Positions 52,548 through 61,248 of a stretch of 64,000 nucleotides of DNA are shown here, piece after piece (the first letter of the stretch is position 1; each line of letters opens with the position of its first letter). The notes beneath the pieces were generated by a model. It was given only the letters and a program-made list of their open reading frames with translations, was not told the DNA's origin and made no database searches. The DNA lies in assembly GCA_023423895.1 (NCBI GenBank), contig JAFAER010000012.1:62001-126000 (forward strand), written 5' to 3'. A program made the position numbers and the translations under genes. The stretch is from Pseudomonadota bacterium. Lineage in GTDB: Bacteria > Myxococcota_A > Polyangia > Polyangiales > Polyangiaceae.

Positions 52548-54114
52548 CGATCGAGGCAAGGCCGAGGCTCGCTTCCCGGACGATGATCTGCCCGAGGGGA
52601 GCGTCGTCGACGGCGAGCGCATCGCGTCGAGCACGGGCGAGTGCTTCGACGTCGTGGTGATCGGCTCGGGAGCCGCAGGCGCCGTCACCGCCCACACGCT
52701 TGCTGCATCGGGCCTCGAGGTCGCGATCATCGAGGAGGGGGCGTGGATCAAGACGCGTGACGTGCGCGACGACGTCCACTCCACCTTCGATCGCGTCATG
52801 CGGCTCCGCGGGATGCAGGTCCTCCAGGGGCGGGCGTTCATGCCGATGCTCCAGGGCCGCTGTGTCGGAGGCAGCACGCTCGTGAACTCCGCGATCGCGT
52901 GGCGCGCACCGGAGGACGTCATCGACGACTGGGGCGCGCGCTTCGGTCTCGGAGGCTCGATCACCACCGCCGAGCTCGAGCCGCACTACACCGCGCTCGA
53001 ACGCGATCTCTCCGTTCGCGAGGTCGCGCCGGAGGCGATGGGCGAGAACAACCGCCTCTTCATCGAGCAAGCGAACAAGCTCGGCATCTCGGCGGCTCCG
53101 ATGCGCCGCTACGATCGCGGCTGCACCGGCTCGGGCATGTGCATCACCGCGTGCCCGACCGCGGCCAAGCAAGGGATGAGCGTCACGTACGTGCCGTGGG
53201 CGCTCCGCACCGGCCGTGCGCGGATCTTCACCTCGTGCCGGGTCGACCACGTCGAGCTCCGCGGAGGTCGCGCGGTCGCCGTCGTCGCGCGCTCGCCGGG
53301 CGGACATCGCGTCGTCCTGTCCGCCCGCCACGCCGTGGTCGTCGCCGCCAGCACCGTGCAGAGCCCGAACATCCTCCGCCGCAGCGGCATCCGCGCGTCT
53401 GCGCTCGGCGAGCATTTCCAGGCTCATCCGGGCCTCGCCGTCGGCGGCCTCTTCGACCGTCCGATCCACATGGCCTTCGGCGCGACCCAGGGAGCCGAGA
53501 GCATCCATTTCCGAAAGACGGACCGGTTCAAGCTCGAGACGATCTCGCTGCCGCCGGATCTCGCGGCCGCGCGCGTTCCCGGCGTGGGGGCCGAGCTCGC
53601 CGATCGGCTCTCGCGGTTGGGGAACGTCGCCGTATGGGCCGCTCAGGTCCGCGCGGAGGCCGAAGGCACGGTCCGCGAAGGTTGGGGCGGCGTCGATCGC
53701 GTCCGCTACACGATGACCGAGAGCGACATGCGCGCGGCGCGGAAGGCGTGTGCGCTCATCGCCCGTCTCCTGTTCGAGGCCGGCGCGCGCGAGGTCTGGC
53801 CCGGTGTCTACGGCGTGCCGAGCGTGCTCCGTTCGATCGACGAGGTGAAGCGAATCGAAGAAGGCCCCCTCGAGCCGCGCTCGTACGGCTTCATCGCCAC
53901 GCACCTGTTCGGCGCGGCGCGCATGGGCCCCGACCCGCGAAGCTCCGTCGTCGACCCGGACTTCGCCGTCCACGGCGTGGATGGGCTCTTCGTGGTCGAC
54001 TCGAGCGTCTTCCCGACGAACCTCGGCGTGAACCCACAACACACCATCATGGCGATGAGCCGACTCGCTGCGTATCGCCTCGCTCGTCGACTTGATCGTC
54101 GTCGTGCTGCGTAA
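52528..54114 (+). CDS. GMC-family flavin oxidoreductase
   Basis: A 528-residue FAD enzyme of the glucose-methanol-choline family. The N-terminal Rossmann motif is VVVIGSGAAGAVTAHTLA; GRCVGGSTLVNSAIAWR is the second FAD signature; RGCTGSGMCITACPTAAKQG is a Cys-containing insert typical of the long-chain alcohol oxidase and sterol-oxidising subgroups. The C-terminal substrate domain ends with ATHLFGAARMGPDPRSSVVDPDFAVHGVDGLFVVDSSVFPTNLGVNPQHTIMAMS, containing the catalytic His/Asn region. ATG 52528 has GGAG upstream and is preferred over ATG 52516. The insert suggests a fatty or sterol-type alcohol substrate, unproven. A tRNA and a TetR gene follow. Confidence 0.9.
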   Translation: MSTLQSDDRGKAEARFPDDDLPEGSVVDGERIASSTGECFDVVVIGSGAAGAVTAHTLAASGLEVAIIEEGAWIKTRDVRDDVHSTFDRVMRLRGMQVLQGRAFMPMLQGRCVGGSTLVNSAIAWRAPEDVIDDWGARFGLGGSITTAELEPHYTALERDLSVREVAPEAMGENNRLFIEQANKLGISAAPMRRYDRGCTGSGMCITACPTAAKQGMSVTYVPWALRTGRARIFTSCRVDHVELRGGRAVAVVARSPGGHRVVLSARHAVVVAASTVQSPNILRRSGIRASALGEHFQAHPGLAVGGLFDRPIHMAFGATQGAESIHFRKTDRFKLETISLPPDLAAARVPGVGAELADRLSRLGNVAVWAAQVRAEAEGTVREGWGGVDRVRYTMTESDMRAARKACALIARLLFEAGAREVWPGVYGVPSVLRSIDEVKRIEEGPLEPRSYGFIATHLFGAARMGPDPRSSVVDPDFAVHGVDGLFVVDSSVFPTNLGVNPQHTIMAMSRLAAYRLARRLDRRRAA

Positions 54115-54162
54115 TCTCTTGACGGACCGCGCGCGTCGGAATACATCGCTGTCCCTCGACAC

Positions 54163-54237
54163 GCCGCGATAGCTCAGCGGTAGAGCAGCGCTTTCGTAAA
54201 GCGCAGGTCGTCGGTTCAATCCCGACTCGCGGCTCCA
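54163..54237 (+). tRNA. tRNA-Thr (anticodon CGU)
   Basis: A complete cloverleaf: acceptor GCCGCGA (54163-54169) pairs with TCGCGGC (54227-54233); D arm GCTCAGCGGTAGAGC; anticodon stem GCGCT/AGCGC with loop TTCGTAA, anticodon CGT reading ACG; T arm GTCGGTTCAATCCCGAC; discriminator T; encoded CCA at 54235-54237. Confidence 0.95.
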
Positions 54238-54315
54238 CCTCACTCCTCTCCCTCCTCCTCGCGCCAAGCCCAGCTCGGCTTGCGACGGGGAGGCAGAGCC
54301 CCCACAATCGCCGTC

Positions 54316-55008
54316 ATGGCGCGCCGCACGCGATCGCTCCTCCGTCCCGCGCGTGCGCGACACGTGACCAACGGCGAGGACGCCCGACCGTCTGCTTCGA
54401 GCACGAGGGCGTTCAGCGTCCGGACCTCGATCCCGCCGTCGCTGACGGCGCGCGTCGTCGAGAACGGGATCCTCGCTGCCGCGATGAAGGTCTTCGCGAG
54501 GCGAGGCTTCGCCGCCACGCGCGTGGAGGACGTCCTCGACGAGGCGGGCGTCGCGCGGCGCACGTTCTATCGCTACTTCACGAGCAAAGAGGACGTCCTC
54601 GCCGCGGTGTACGAGCTCGCTACGGGAGAGCTCGTCCGTGCGCTCGACGTCGCGTCGGAGGCGGTCGACGATCCGCTCGCGGGCGTGCGTGCGAGCGTCG
54701 ACCTCTACCTCGACTTCCACGTCGAGAACGCCGGCCTCCTCCGCGTGCTCCTCGAGCAGTCGGTCCGGTCGGACTCGCCGCTCGCGGGGCATCGCCGCCG
54801 CTTCCGGGCGCACATCCTGAAAGTGCTCGTTCGCGCGGCCGAGACGCGAGGGGTCGCGCCCCTCGACGGCTTCACGTACGTCGCGCTGGTCTCGGCGCTC
54901 GAAGGCGTTGCGCTCGAGCTTCTGGAAGGCGCAGCTTCGGAGAGCGAGGTCCTGCGCGCGAAAAAGGCGATTCACGCGCTCGTCGAGAGCGGGCTCGTTC
55001 GCGGCTGA
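54316..55008 (+). CDS. TetR-family transcriptional regulator
   Basis: A 230-residue repressor-type regulator. After a 45-residue basic N-terminal extension, the DNA-binding domain (about 47-95: ARVVENGILAAAMKVFARRGFAATRVEDVLDEAGVARRTFYRYFTSKEDVLAAV) is classical TetR with a clear helix-turn-helix. The C-terminal ligand/dimerisation domain is all helical (GVRASVDLYLDFHVENAGLLRVLLEQS). ATG 54316 (MARRTRSLL) is used; an upstream start at 54280 would run into the tRNA trailer. Its likely target is unknown; neighbouring candidates are the GMC oxidoreductase operon and the kinase gene downstream. Confidence 0.9.
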   Translation: MARRTRSLLRPARARHVTNGEDARPSASSTRAFSVRTSIPPSLTARVVENGILAAAMKVFARRGFAATRVEDVLDEAGVARRTFYRYFTSKEDVLAAVYELATGELVRALDVASEAVDDPLAGVRASVDLYLDFHVENAGLLRVLLEQSVRSDSPLAGHRRRFRAHILKVLVRAAETRGVAPLDGFTYVALVSALEGVALELLEGAASESEVLRAKKAIHALVESGLVRG

Positions 55009-55355
55009 GGCACGGACCTCGCACTGCCACGGGGGCCAACGCGTCCTCTCCCGCCGCGGCGCCGAAGCTGGCTGCGCATTGATGTCTCGACGGCAAGCGG
55101 CAAGAGACGCCGTGCAGGCAGCGCCGCGTTGCCGCCCGAACGGAGGACACGTAGACCGATTCCGCGCGCGCACCGTCGAACGGAGGCGCGTGTTCCTGCT
55201 GCCCTGTCCGCATCGGCGCCACGACCCGTCATGAACGATCATCCCTCCCGGATCCCAGCTCCTCCCCACGACGCACGCGCGTTTGCCCACATCGGATGCA
55301 CGATGACCGGCGCCGGCTTGTGGCTTGGACCCGCCAGCCCTATTCTCGGCCGAAC
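55009..55355. other. Intergenic stretch without identified feature
   Basis: About 350 bp between the TetR gene and the Ser/Thr kinase gene. Frames here are Arg/Ser/Ala-rich on both strands with no motif, and I see no RNA gene or repeat. It presumably carries the kinase promoter. Confidence 0.4.
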
Positions 55356-56990
55356 ATGAGCGTCGCAGCTCCCGCATCCTCTCGGCTTCCCCGTCCCGGG
55401 GACATGATTGCGGGCAAGTACGTGCTCGAGCGGCTGCTCGGGCAGGGCGGCATGGGCGCCGTGTTCGCGGCCAAACACGTCAAGCTCTCGAAGGCCGTCG
55501 CCATCAAGATCATGCTCGCCGACACGAGCAATCCCGAGGCGGCGCAGCGGTTCATCAACGAGGGGCGCGCAGCGGCGAACATCCAGAACGAGCACGTGGT
55601 CCGCGTCGACGACGTCGACGAGGAGATGGGCTACGCGTACATGGTCCTCGAGCTGCTGGACGGCGAGGACCTCTCGCAGCTCCTCGAGCGCGAGCCGTCG
55701 CACCGCCTCTCGCCGCACGTCGCCGTCGGCTACGTCCTCGAAGCGCTGAAGGGCGTGATGCAGGCGCATGCCATCGGCATCGTGCATCGCGACCTGAAGC
55801 CTTCGAACCTGTTCCTCGCGAAGCGGAAGGACGGGTCGGTCGTCGTGAAGGTGCTCGACTTCGGCATCTCCAAGGCGCAAGGCTCGTCCGCGCTCGCGGC
55901 GAGCCCGAGCGCGCTCACGTCGACGAAGGCGATGCTCGGCTCTCCGCTGTACATGTCTCCGGAGCAGCTCCGGAGCTCGAAGAGCGTCGACCACCGCGCC
56001 GACATCTGGGCGATGGGCGTCATCCTCTACGAGCTCATGACCGGGCGCCTGCCGTTCATGGGCGACAGCCTCGGCGAGCTCTTCGCGAACATCCTCGAGA
56101 CCGATCCTACGCCGCTCCGGAACTTCAGCCCGGACGTTGCCCCTGCGCTCGAGCAGATCGTCCTTTCGTGTCTGCAGCGCCGTCCCGAGCAACGGTTCCA
56201 GACCGCCGCCGAGCTCGCGCAGGCGCTTGCGCCGTTCGCGTCCCAGCAGCCGGGATACGTGGCGAGCCCGCTCGGAGGGACTGCGCTCCTCGGGCACGGC
56301 GTTGCTTCGTCCTTGTCCCATCCTCATGCGACGACGCCCGGTCAGTCCGGCAGCTCGCCGGCCATCGGCGCGATCACGCCGGGCACGCCCTCGGGCATGG
56401 TCCGTCCTCCGCTGCCGTCGACGGGCGCGTCGACGGGCTCCGGGCCTCGTGTCATCGGCGGCACCGTCGCCCTCGGTTCCGTCACCCCGCAGGGGCTTCA
56501 GCAGACCGGCAGCGGCTGGCAGAGCACCGGCACCGGCACCGGCTCGATCCCGAAATCGAAGACGCCGCTCATCATCGGCGCGGCCGTCGGCGCCGTTCTC
56601 CTCTTGCTCGGCATCGTGGGCGTCGGCCTGATCGTCAAGAGCAAGCCCTCCGGCGATCCTGGCACGCCGGCGAGCATCGCCGCGTCGGCTCCGCCGCCGC
56701 CCAGCGTGATCCCGTCCGCCTCGCCGCCTCCGGTCGAGACGGCGCCGGCTCCGACGACGACCGAGGCTGCCAGCACCGCGGCCGCGACGTCGGCCACGAC
56801 TGCTCCGTCGGCCCCGGCGACCGTGGCGACACATACGACCGCCGCTCCGAAGACGCCGAAGTCTCCTTCGCAGGCGACCGCGCAGGCGAAGGTCGATCCG
56901 CCGAAGCCGGCCGATCCTCCGCCGGCCCCGTCACCGAAGACGACACCGACGGCGAAGCCAAACAACGGCGGCCTCCAGAACGCGCGCTGA
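55356..56990 (+). CDS. Eukaryote-type Ser/Thr protein kinase, transmembrane
   Basis: A 544-residue kinase. The catalytic domain (about 20-285) has the Gly loop LGQGGMGAVF, Lys51 (AIKIM), the catalytic loop VHRDLKPSN with Asp146, DFG at Asp168 (LDFGISK) and the activation-segment GSPLYMSPEQL. A low-complexity Ser/Gly/Pro/Thr juxtamembrane region follows, then a transmembrane helix (LIIGAAVGAVLLLLGIVGVGLIV, from about residue 405) and a Pro/Ala/Thr-rich extracytoplasmic tail of about 110 residues, a layout typical of Myxococcota kinases of the PknB group. No sensor domain is recognised in the tail. ATG 55356 (MSVAAPASS) is chosen. The gene downstream is a PEGA-like protein often associated with such kinases. 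Confidence 0.95.
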   Translation: MSVAAPASSRLPRPGDMIAGKYVLERLLGQGGMGAVFAAKHVKLSKAVAIKIMLADTSNPEAAQRFINEGRAAANIQNEHVVRVDDVDEEMGYAYMVLELLDGEDLSQLLEREPSHRLSPHVAVGYVLEALKGVMQAHAIGIVHRDLKPSNLFLAKRKDGSVVVKVLDFGISKAQGSSALAASPSALTSTKAMLGSPLYMSPEQLRSSKSVDHRADIWAMGVILYELMTGRLPFMGDSLGELFANILETDPTPLRNFSPDVAPALEQIVLSCLQRRPEQRFQTAAELAQALAPFASQQPGYVASPLGGTALLGHGVASSLSHPHATTPGQSGSSPAIGAITPGTPSGMVRPPLPSTGASTGSGPRVIGGTVALGSVTPQGLQQTGSGWQSTGTGTGSIPKSKTPLIIGAAVGAVLLLLGIVGVGLIVKSKPSGDPGTPASIAASAPPPPSVIPSASPPPVETAPAPTTTEAASTAAATSATTAPSAPATVATHTTAAPKTPKSPSQATAQAKVDPPKPADPPPAPSPKTTPTAKPNNGGLQNAR

Positions 56991-57029
56991 CGATCGCGCG
57001 CTGACGATCGCGCGCTGACGATCGCGGTT
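56982..57029 (+). repeat. Three 14-bp repeats spanning the kinase stop codon
   Basis: CGCGCGCTGACGAT recurs three times at 14-bp spacing (CTGA at 56987, 57001 and 57015). The first copy supplies the kinase TGA stop, and because 14 is not a multiple of 3 the copies provide TGA in successive frames. A TATAAC at 57034 follows 7 nt before the next ATG. Confidence 0.7.
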
Positions 57030-57045
57030 AGTGTATAACGCGGGC

Positions 57046-58110
57046 ATGGGAAGCCATCCCTTGTCGCGGTTCGCTGCTGGCGCCGCGCTCGCCTTCGCGT
57101 GCGTGACGATCGCGCCCGGTGTCGCGTTTGCGGGCGATGAAGCTGCCGCGGAGACCTTCTTCCAGGAAGGTCTCGCCGCGATGAAGCGCAACGACTACCC
57201 GGTTGCGTGCGAGGCCTTCGCGCAGAGCAACAAGGCCGATCCGTCGCCGGGCACGCAGATCAACCTCGCCGTGTGCTTCGAGAAGCAGAAGAAGTGGGCG
57301 AGCGCCTGGACCTGGTACCGCTCGGCCGTCGGGCTTGCCCAGCAGCGCGGGCAGGCAGAGCGCGAGAAGCTCGCCGACGAATCCGCAGCGCGCCTGAAGG
57401 CGCAGCTCCACTACATCGTCGTATCGGTGAAGGAGCCGCTCACCGATCTCGTCGTGAAGCGTGACGGTGTCGAGGTCACGATCGCGCTCGCAGGCAAAGA
57501 AGTGCCGCTGCCGATCGATCCGGGCGAGCACACCATCGAGGTGTCTGAGCGCGGGAAGAAGCCTTGGTCGAAGGTCCTCAACGTCGCGGACAACGCCTCG
57601 ACGGACCGGATCGAGGTCCCGAAGCTCGAGGACGCGCCGGTCGACGAAGCGGCTTCTCCCACTGGCGGTATTCATACGGAGTACCGCCCGCCGGTGATCG
57701 TGAGCAACGACGGAAGCAGCCAGCGGACGGTCGGCATCGTCGTCGCGGGCGCGGGCATCCTCGCGGGTCTCGCGGCCGGAGGCGTCTTCGTCGCGGCGAA
57801 GAGCTCCGAGAGCTCGCGCGACGAGCAGCGGCAAGCCGCGAACAATCTGCTCGATCCGGTGACGAAGCAGCCGACGAATGTCGATGCGTACAACGAGTTC
57901 GACAGGTCGGCGCGCTCGCATGCCCGGGCGGCCGACTCGAACCAGCTCATCTCGATCGTCCTCGCAGGCGGCGCGGTCGTGCTCGTCGGTGTCGGCGCGG
58001 TCCTCTACTTCACCGCTCCGAAGGCGACGGAAAAGCCCGTGGCGAAGCCGAAGCTCCTGCCGCTCGTCGCACCCGGCTTTGCCGGCCTGGGCCTCGGCGG
58101 GACGTTCTGA
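57046..58110 (+). CDS. Exported TPR/PEGA-type protein with C-terminal membrane segment
   Basis: A 354-residue exported protein (MGSHPLSRFAAGAALAFACVTIAPGVAFA signal, Sec type I). A TPR-like domain (AAETFFQEGLAAMKRNDYPVACEAFAQSNKADPSPGTQINLAVCFEKQKKWASAWTWYRSA) is followed by a PEGA-like beta segment (LVVKRDGVEVTIALAGKEVPLPIDPGEHTIEVSERGKKPW). Two transmembrane helices lie at about 225-245 (VGIVVAGAGILAGLAAGGVFVAA) and 300-320. Proteins of this build are commonly linked to Ser/Thr kinases in Polyangia; here it starts 56 bp after one. An envelope role is likely; function is unknown. Confidence 0.75.
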   Translation: MGSHPLSRFAAGAALAFACVTIAPGVAFAGDEAAAETFFQEGLAAMKRNDYPVACEAFAQSNKADPSPGTQINLAVCFEKQKKWASAWTWYRSAVGLAQQRGQAEREKLADESAARLKAQLHYIVVSVKEPLTDLVVKRDGVEVTIALAGKEVPLPIDPGEHTIEVSERGKKPWSKVLNVADNASTDRIEVPKLEDAPVDEAASPTGGIHTEYRPPVIVSNDGSSQRTVGIVVAGAGILAGLAAGGVFVAAKSSESSRDEQRQAANNLLDPVTKQPTNVDAYNEFDRSARSHARAADSNQLISIVLAGGAVVLVGVGAVLYFTAPKATEKPVAKPKLLPLVAPGFAGLGLGGTF

Positions 58111-58134
58111 CGTCCTTCGTGCGCGGCGGCGACG

Positions 58135-58992
58135 TCAGCGGGCGTTCGTCGGCAGGAAGTACTGGAGCGTCCCCGCGAGCGCGCAGCAGTCCTTGAACTT
58201 CTTCGCGCTGCCGCAGACGCACGGCTCGTTCCGCTCGATTTTCTTTGGCGCCGTCTTCGCGACGACCTCCGCGTCCGGATATTTGCGCGGACGCTTCTTG
58301 TTGCCGATCGCGGAGGCCTCGTCGATGCGGGCGATGACGGAAGCGAGGTTCCCGGGCTCCGCGAACCACGCGCGCGCCTTCTCTTCGAGCTTGCGTCCCT
58401 TCGCGTAGTACCGCTCGGGGTGGTGCGTCCGGTCGACGTGCGCGACCGCACGATAGCCGGCGGGGACGGCGACCAGCGCGTTGCCGCCGACGAAGCAGTA
58501 CGTGCCGATGTCGCGCGCGGTCCGGAGGTTCCAGTCCACGCCGAACATCTTCTGCCCGATGATCCACACGCCGGCCCACGCGCGCGCCTCGCCGAAGTTG
58601 AAGGGCTCCAGGAACGCCTCCTCTTCGCTCGGCGGAACGTCGGCCGGCACCCCGTAAGGCAGCCCGAAGAGGATGCCGTAGTTCGCCTTCGTCACGTCGC
58701 CGAAGACCGCGTGCAGACATTCGTGCACCAGGCTGCCGAGCAGACGTCGATAGATGCATTCGCCGAAGCGGACAGCAACGCCGCGGAAGCTGGCGTCGCC
58801 CTTCTGTTGAGCTTGCCGGAAGAGCCGGTCACCGTGGACGTCGTAGATCGGCGTGTAGCCCCAGCCGCGGAGCGCGTCGTCGAGATGGTACACGGCGCGG
58901 ATGCCCGCGGTGCGATCGGCGATCGAGAGGTTGCGAAAGCAATCGCACGGGCAGACGCGGTGCGTGGTCACGGCCTCGGACACCGTCAGCAT
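58135..58992 (-). CDS. SEC-C zinc-binding protein with HExxH-like motif
   Basis: A 285-residue soluble protein. Its C-terminus is a SEC-C domain: NEPCVCGSAKKFKDCC, zinc ligands Cys258, Cys260, Cys269 and Cys270 (or adjacent). The N-terminal domain has a Cys-rich start (CPCDCF, 14-18) and a His90-Glu-Cys-Leu-His94 sequence (LVHECLHAVFGDVTKANYG) that fits the HExxH zincin signature, though no third ligand is obvious. If real, this would be a SEC-C-tethered metallopeptidase; the motif could also be chance. SEC-C domains bind SecB or nucleic-acid-associated partners in other proteins. It is convergent with the PEGA gene and 45 bp from the divergent antiporter gene. Confidence 0.7.
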   Translation of the reverse strand: MLTVSEAVTTHRVCPCDCFRNLSIADRTAGIRAVYHLDDALRGWGYTPIYDVHGDRLFRQAQQKGDASFRGVAVRFGECIYRRLLGSLVHECLHAVFGDVTKANYGILFGLPYGVPADVPPSEEEAFLEPFNFGEARAWAGVWIIGQKMFGVDWNLRTARDIGTYCFVGGNALVAVPAGYRAVAHVDRTHHPERYYAKGRKLEEKARAWFAEPGNLASVIARIDEASAIGNKKRPRKYPDAEVVAKTAPKKIERNEPCVCGSAKKFKDCCALAGTLQYFLPTNAR

Positions 58993-59037
58993 GCGGCGTC
59001 ATGTTAGCGTGCACGGCCTCCGAACCTCTCGTCTTCG

Positions 59038-60267
59038 ATGGACCACGGAACCTCGGCCATAACCTGGGCGGCGCTCGCCCTCATGATCCTGTGCGCGAAG
59101 CTCGGAGGCGAAGTCGCCCTCCGGCTTCGCCAGCCTCCGGTGCTCGGCGAGCTGCTCGCCGGCGTCCTCCTCGGCAACCTTCCGATCCCGGGGCTCCTGG
59201 CCGATGCCAACGGGCCGGCGATCGCGTTCGCCGCCGAGCTCGGCGTCATGCTCCTCCTGTTCCAGGTCGGCCTCGAGTCGAGCGTCGGGGAGATGATCAA
59301 GGTCGCTCCGCGAGCAGGCCTCGTGGCGGTCCTCGGCGTCGTGTTCCCGAGCGTCCTCGGCGTCGCGAGCAGTCGGCTCGTCTTGCCGGACGCGAGCGCC
59401 TCCGCACATCTCTTCATCGGGGCCACGCTTTGCGCGACGAGCGTCGGCATCACCGCGAGCGTGCTCAAAGACCTCGGCGCGCTCAGCTCCGTAGAGGCGC
59501 GCATCGTGCTCGGTGCTGCCGTGATCGACGACGTGCTCGGCCTCATCGTGCTCTCCATCGTGACCGCGGTCGCGTCGACCGGCGTCGATGCGACGGCGAT
59601 CGCACGCATCTCGCTCGTCGCGATCGTCTTCGTCGTCGGCTCGCTCGTGGTCGGGCTCGCCGTGACCCGCGGCGTCTATCGCTTTGCCGCGGGTCTTCGC
59701 GCGCCGCACGTGCTCGGCGCCGTGTCGATCGCGCTCTGTCTCCTCCTCGGGAGCGCGAGCGCGTTCTCTGGGCTCGCGCCGATCGTCGGCGCGTATGCGG
59801 CAGGGCTGCTCCTCGACGAGGTGAGCGTCCGGCCGTTCGGCGAGAAGGGGATGAAGAACGTCGAGGAGTTCATCTCTCCGATCGTCGCTGTCTTCGCGCC
59901 CGTCTTCTTCGTCCGCACCGGAATGAGCGTCCAGCTCGGAGGCCTCGGGCTCGAGTCGCTGCTGCTCACCGGCCTGCTCGTCATCGCGGCCGTCGCCGGG
60001 AAGTTGGTGTGCGGAATCGGCGCACGCGGGAAGGGGATCGATCGACTCACGATCGGCATCGGGATGACGCCCCGCGGCGAGGTCGGCCTCATCTTTGCCG
60101 GGGCAGCGGCCCATCTCGAGGTGGACGGAAAACCGCTGCTCTTACCGGGAGTTCATGCGGCCCTCGTCGCGACGGTGTTCATCACGACGCTGCTCGCGCC
60201 GCCGATGCTCGCGTGGCGGATCCGCGGCCGCAACAATCGCGAAACCGCGGCGGGGGGATCCGCGTAG
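59038..60267 (+). CDS. CPA2-family cation:proton antiporter
   Basis: A 409-residue integral membrane transporter with 11-13 helices exchanging Na+ or K+ for protons. Family signatures are QPPVLGELLAGVLLGNLPIPGLL (helix 2 region), LLLFQVGLESSV, SVGITASVLKDLG and the ion-binding GAAVIDDVLGLIVLSIV with a DD pair, which suggests an electrogenic antiporter. Later helices contain LGSASAFSGLAPIVGAYAAGLLL and MTPRGEVGLIFAGAA. The C-terminal RCK/TrkA domain of Kef proteins is absent, so nucleotide or glutathione gating is not expected. The ATG at 59038 is 46 bp from the SEC-C gene start. Confidence 0.92.
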   Translation: MDHGTSAITWAALALMILCAKLGGEVALRLRQPPVLGELLAGVLLGNLPIPGLLADANGPAIAFAAELGVMLLLFQVGLESSVGEMIKVAPRAGLVAVLGVVFPSVLGVASSRLVLPDASASAHLFIGATLCATSVGITASVLKDLGALSSVEARIVLGAAVIDDVLGLIVLSIVTAVASTGVDATAIARISLVAIVFVVGSLVVGLAVTRGVYRFAAGLRAPHVLGAVSIALCLLLGSASAFSGLAPIVGAYAAGLLLDEVSVRPFGEKGMKNVEEFISPIVAVFAPVFFVRTGMSVQLGGLGLESLLLTGLLVIAAVAGKLVCGIGARGKGIDRLTIGIGMTPRGEVGLIFAGAAAHLEVDGKPLLLPGVHAALVATVFITTLLAPPMLAWRIRGRNNRETAAGGSA

Positions 60268-60325
60268 AGTCATCGGGCGACGTCGGGGCAACGGGACAGG
60301 GACCGGACACAGGGAGAGACGCGAC

Positions 60326-61144
60326 GTGACGAAGATGCACAGGGCGGGACGGGCCGTCGGTCTGGTTGCCGCGGGGCTCGCGCTCCTGACGGCAGGGTGC
60401 GAAGAGAAGAAGCCGAACCTCGCGCCCGTCGCGAGCGCGCTCCGGAAGTCGACACCGCCGGCCGCCGGCGCCTCGGTGAAGAAGTTCGCGATCGAGCCCA
60501 CGAGCAAGGCCTCGATCGAGATGGAGGCGCCGAAGGAGAAGATCCGCGCCGTGGCGACCGGCGGCGCGGGAACGCTGGACGTCGATCTCGCAAACGTCGC
60601 CAACTCGCGCGGCGAGGTGAAGATCGATCTGACCACGCTCGCGACGACCACGTTCGCCGAGCAGGAGAAGAACGCGTCGCAGACCACGCACGCCCGCACG
60701 TGGCTCGAGGTCGGCGACGGCGAGTCCGGCAAGATCGAAGAAGAGACGAAGAAGACCCATCGCTGGGCGGTCTATGCGATCCGCTCGATCGACAACGCGA
60801 GCGCGAGCGACATCACGAAGCTCGCGCCGACGAAAGACGGTAGCGACGAGGTCCGCACCGTGACGCTCACGACGAAGGGCGAGCTCCTCGTGCACGGGCA
60901 CAAGGTGGAGCGCGACGCCGACGTCGAGGTCGCGTTCCGCTACGACCCAGGCGCCCCGGCCGACAAGCCGAAGGCCGTGGCGATTCGAACGAAGAAGCCG
61001 TTCCGCGTCGTCCTCGCGGAGCACGATGTCAAACCGCGCGACGGCTTCGGCAAGATCGCGAAGAGCTCGTTCCACCTTCTCGGTACGAAGGTCGCGGACA
61101 ACGCGGACATCACCCTCGACGTGCGAGGGAAAGCCGAGCCCTGA
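60326..61144 (+). CDS. YceI-like lipoprotein
   Basis: A 272-residue predicted lipoprotein. GTG 60326 with upstream AGGGAGAG gives MTKMHRAGRAVGLVAAGLALLTAGC (lipobox TAGC); ATG 60335 is the alternative. The mature domain resembles YceI-family lipid-binding barrels: FAIEPTSKASIEMEAPKEKI, LDVDLANVANSRGEVKIDLTTLATTTF, HRWAVYAIRSIDN, KGELLVHGHKVERDADVEVAFRY and a closing KVADNADITLDVRGKAEP. YceI proteins bind isoprenoid or fatty-acid-like molecules in the periplasm. The family match is good in strand order but not in every signature. It lies 105 bp before the RiPP precursor gene and may be outside that operon. Confidence 0.75.
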   Translation: MTKMHRAGRAVGLVAAGLALLTAGCEEKKPNLAPVASALRKSTPPAAGASVKKFAIEPTSKASIEMEAPKEKIRAVATGGAGTLDVDLANVANSRGEVKIDLTTLATTTFAEQEKNASQTTHARTWLEVGDGESGKIEEETKKTHRWAVYAIRSIDNASASDITKLAPTKDGSDEVRTVTLTTKGELLVHGHKVERDADVEVAFRYDPGAPADKPKAVAIRTKKPFRVVLAEHDVKPRDGFGKIAKSSFHLLGTKVADNADITLDVRGKAEP

Positions 61145-61248
61145 ACGGCATCGAGCCTTCGGTGGTTCCGACCTCCGAGGCGCAAACACCAAGCGATGCG
61201 CTCGAACCCGATGCGCAGCGCGTGATCAACAACAAGGAGTGAGTGGGA

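Noticed and set aside
54047..54307. Minus-strand frame containing VGIEPTTCALRKRCSTAELSRR
   Set aside because: This is the antisense of the tRNA-Thr gene; the phrase is a well-known artefact of translating tRNA complements.
57015..57039. CTGACG and TATAAC as a promoter for the PEGA gene
   Set aside because: The spacer is 13 nt, too short for sigma-70, and the -10 would lie 7 nt from the ATG.
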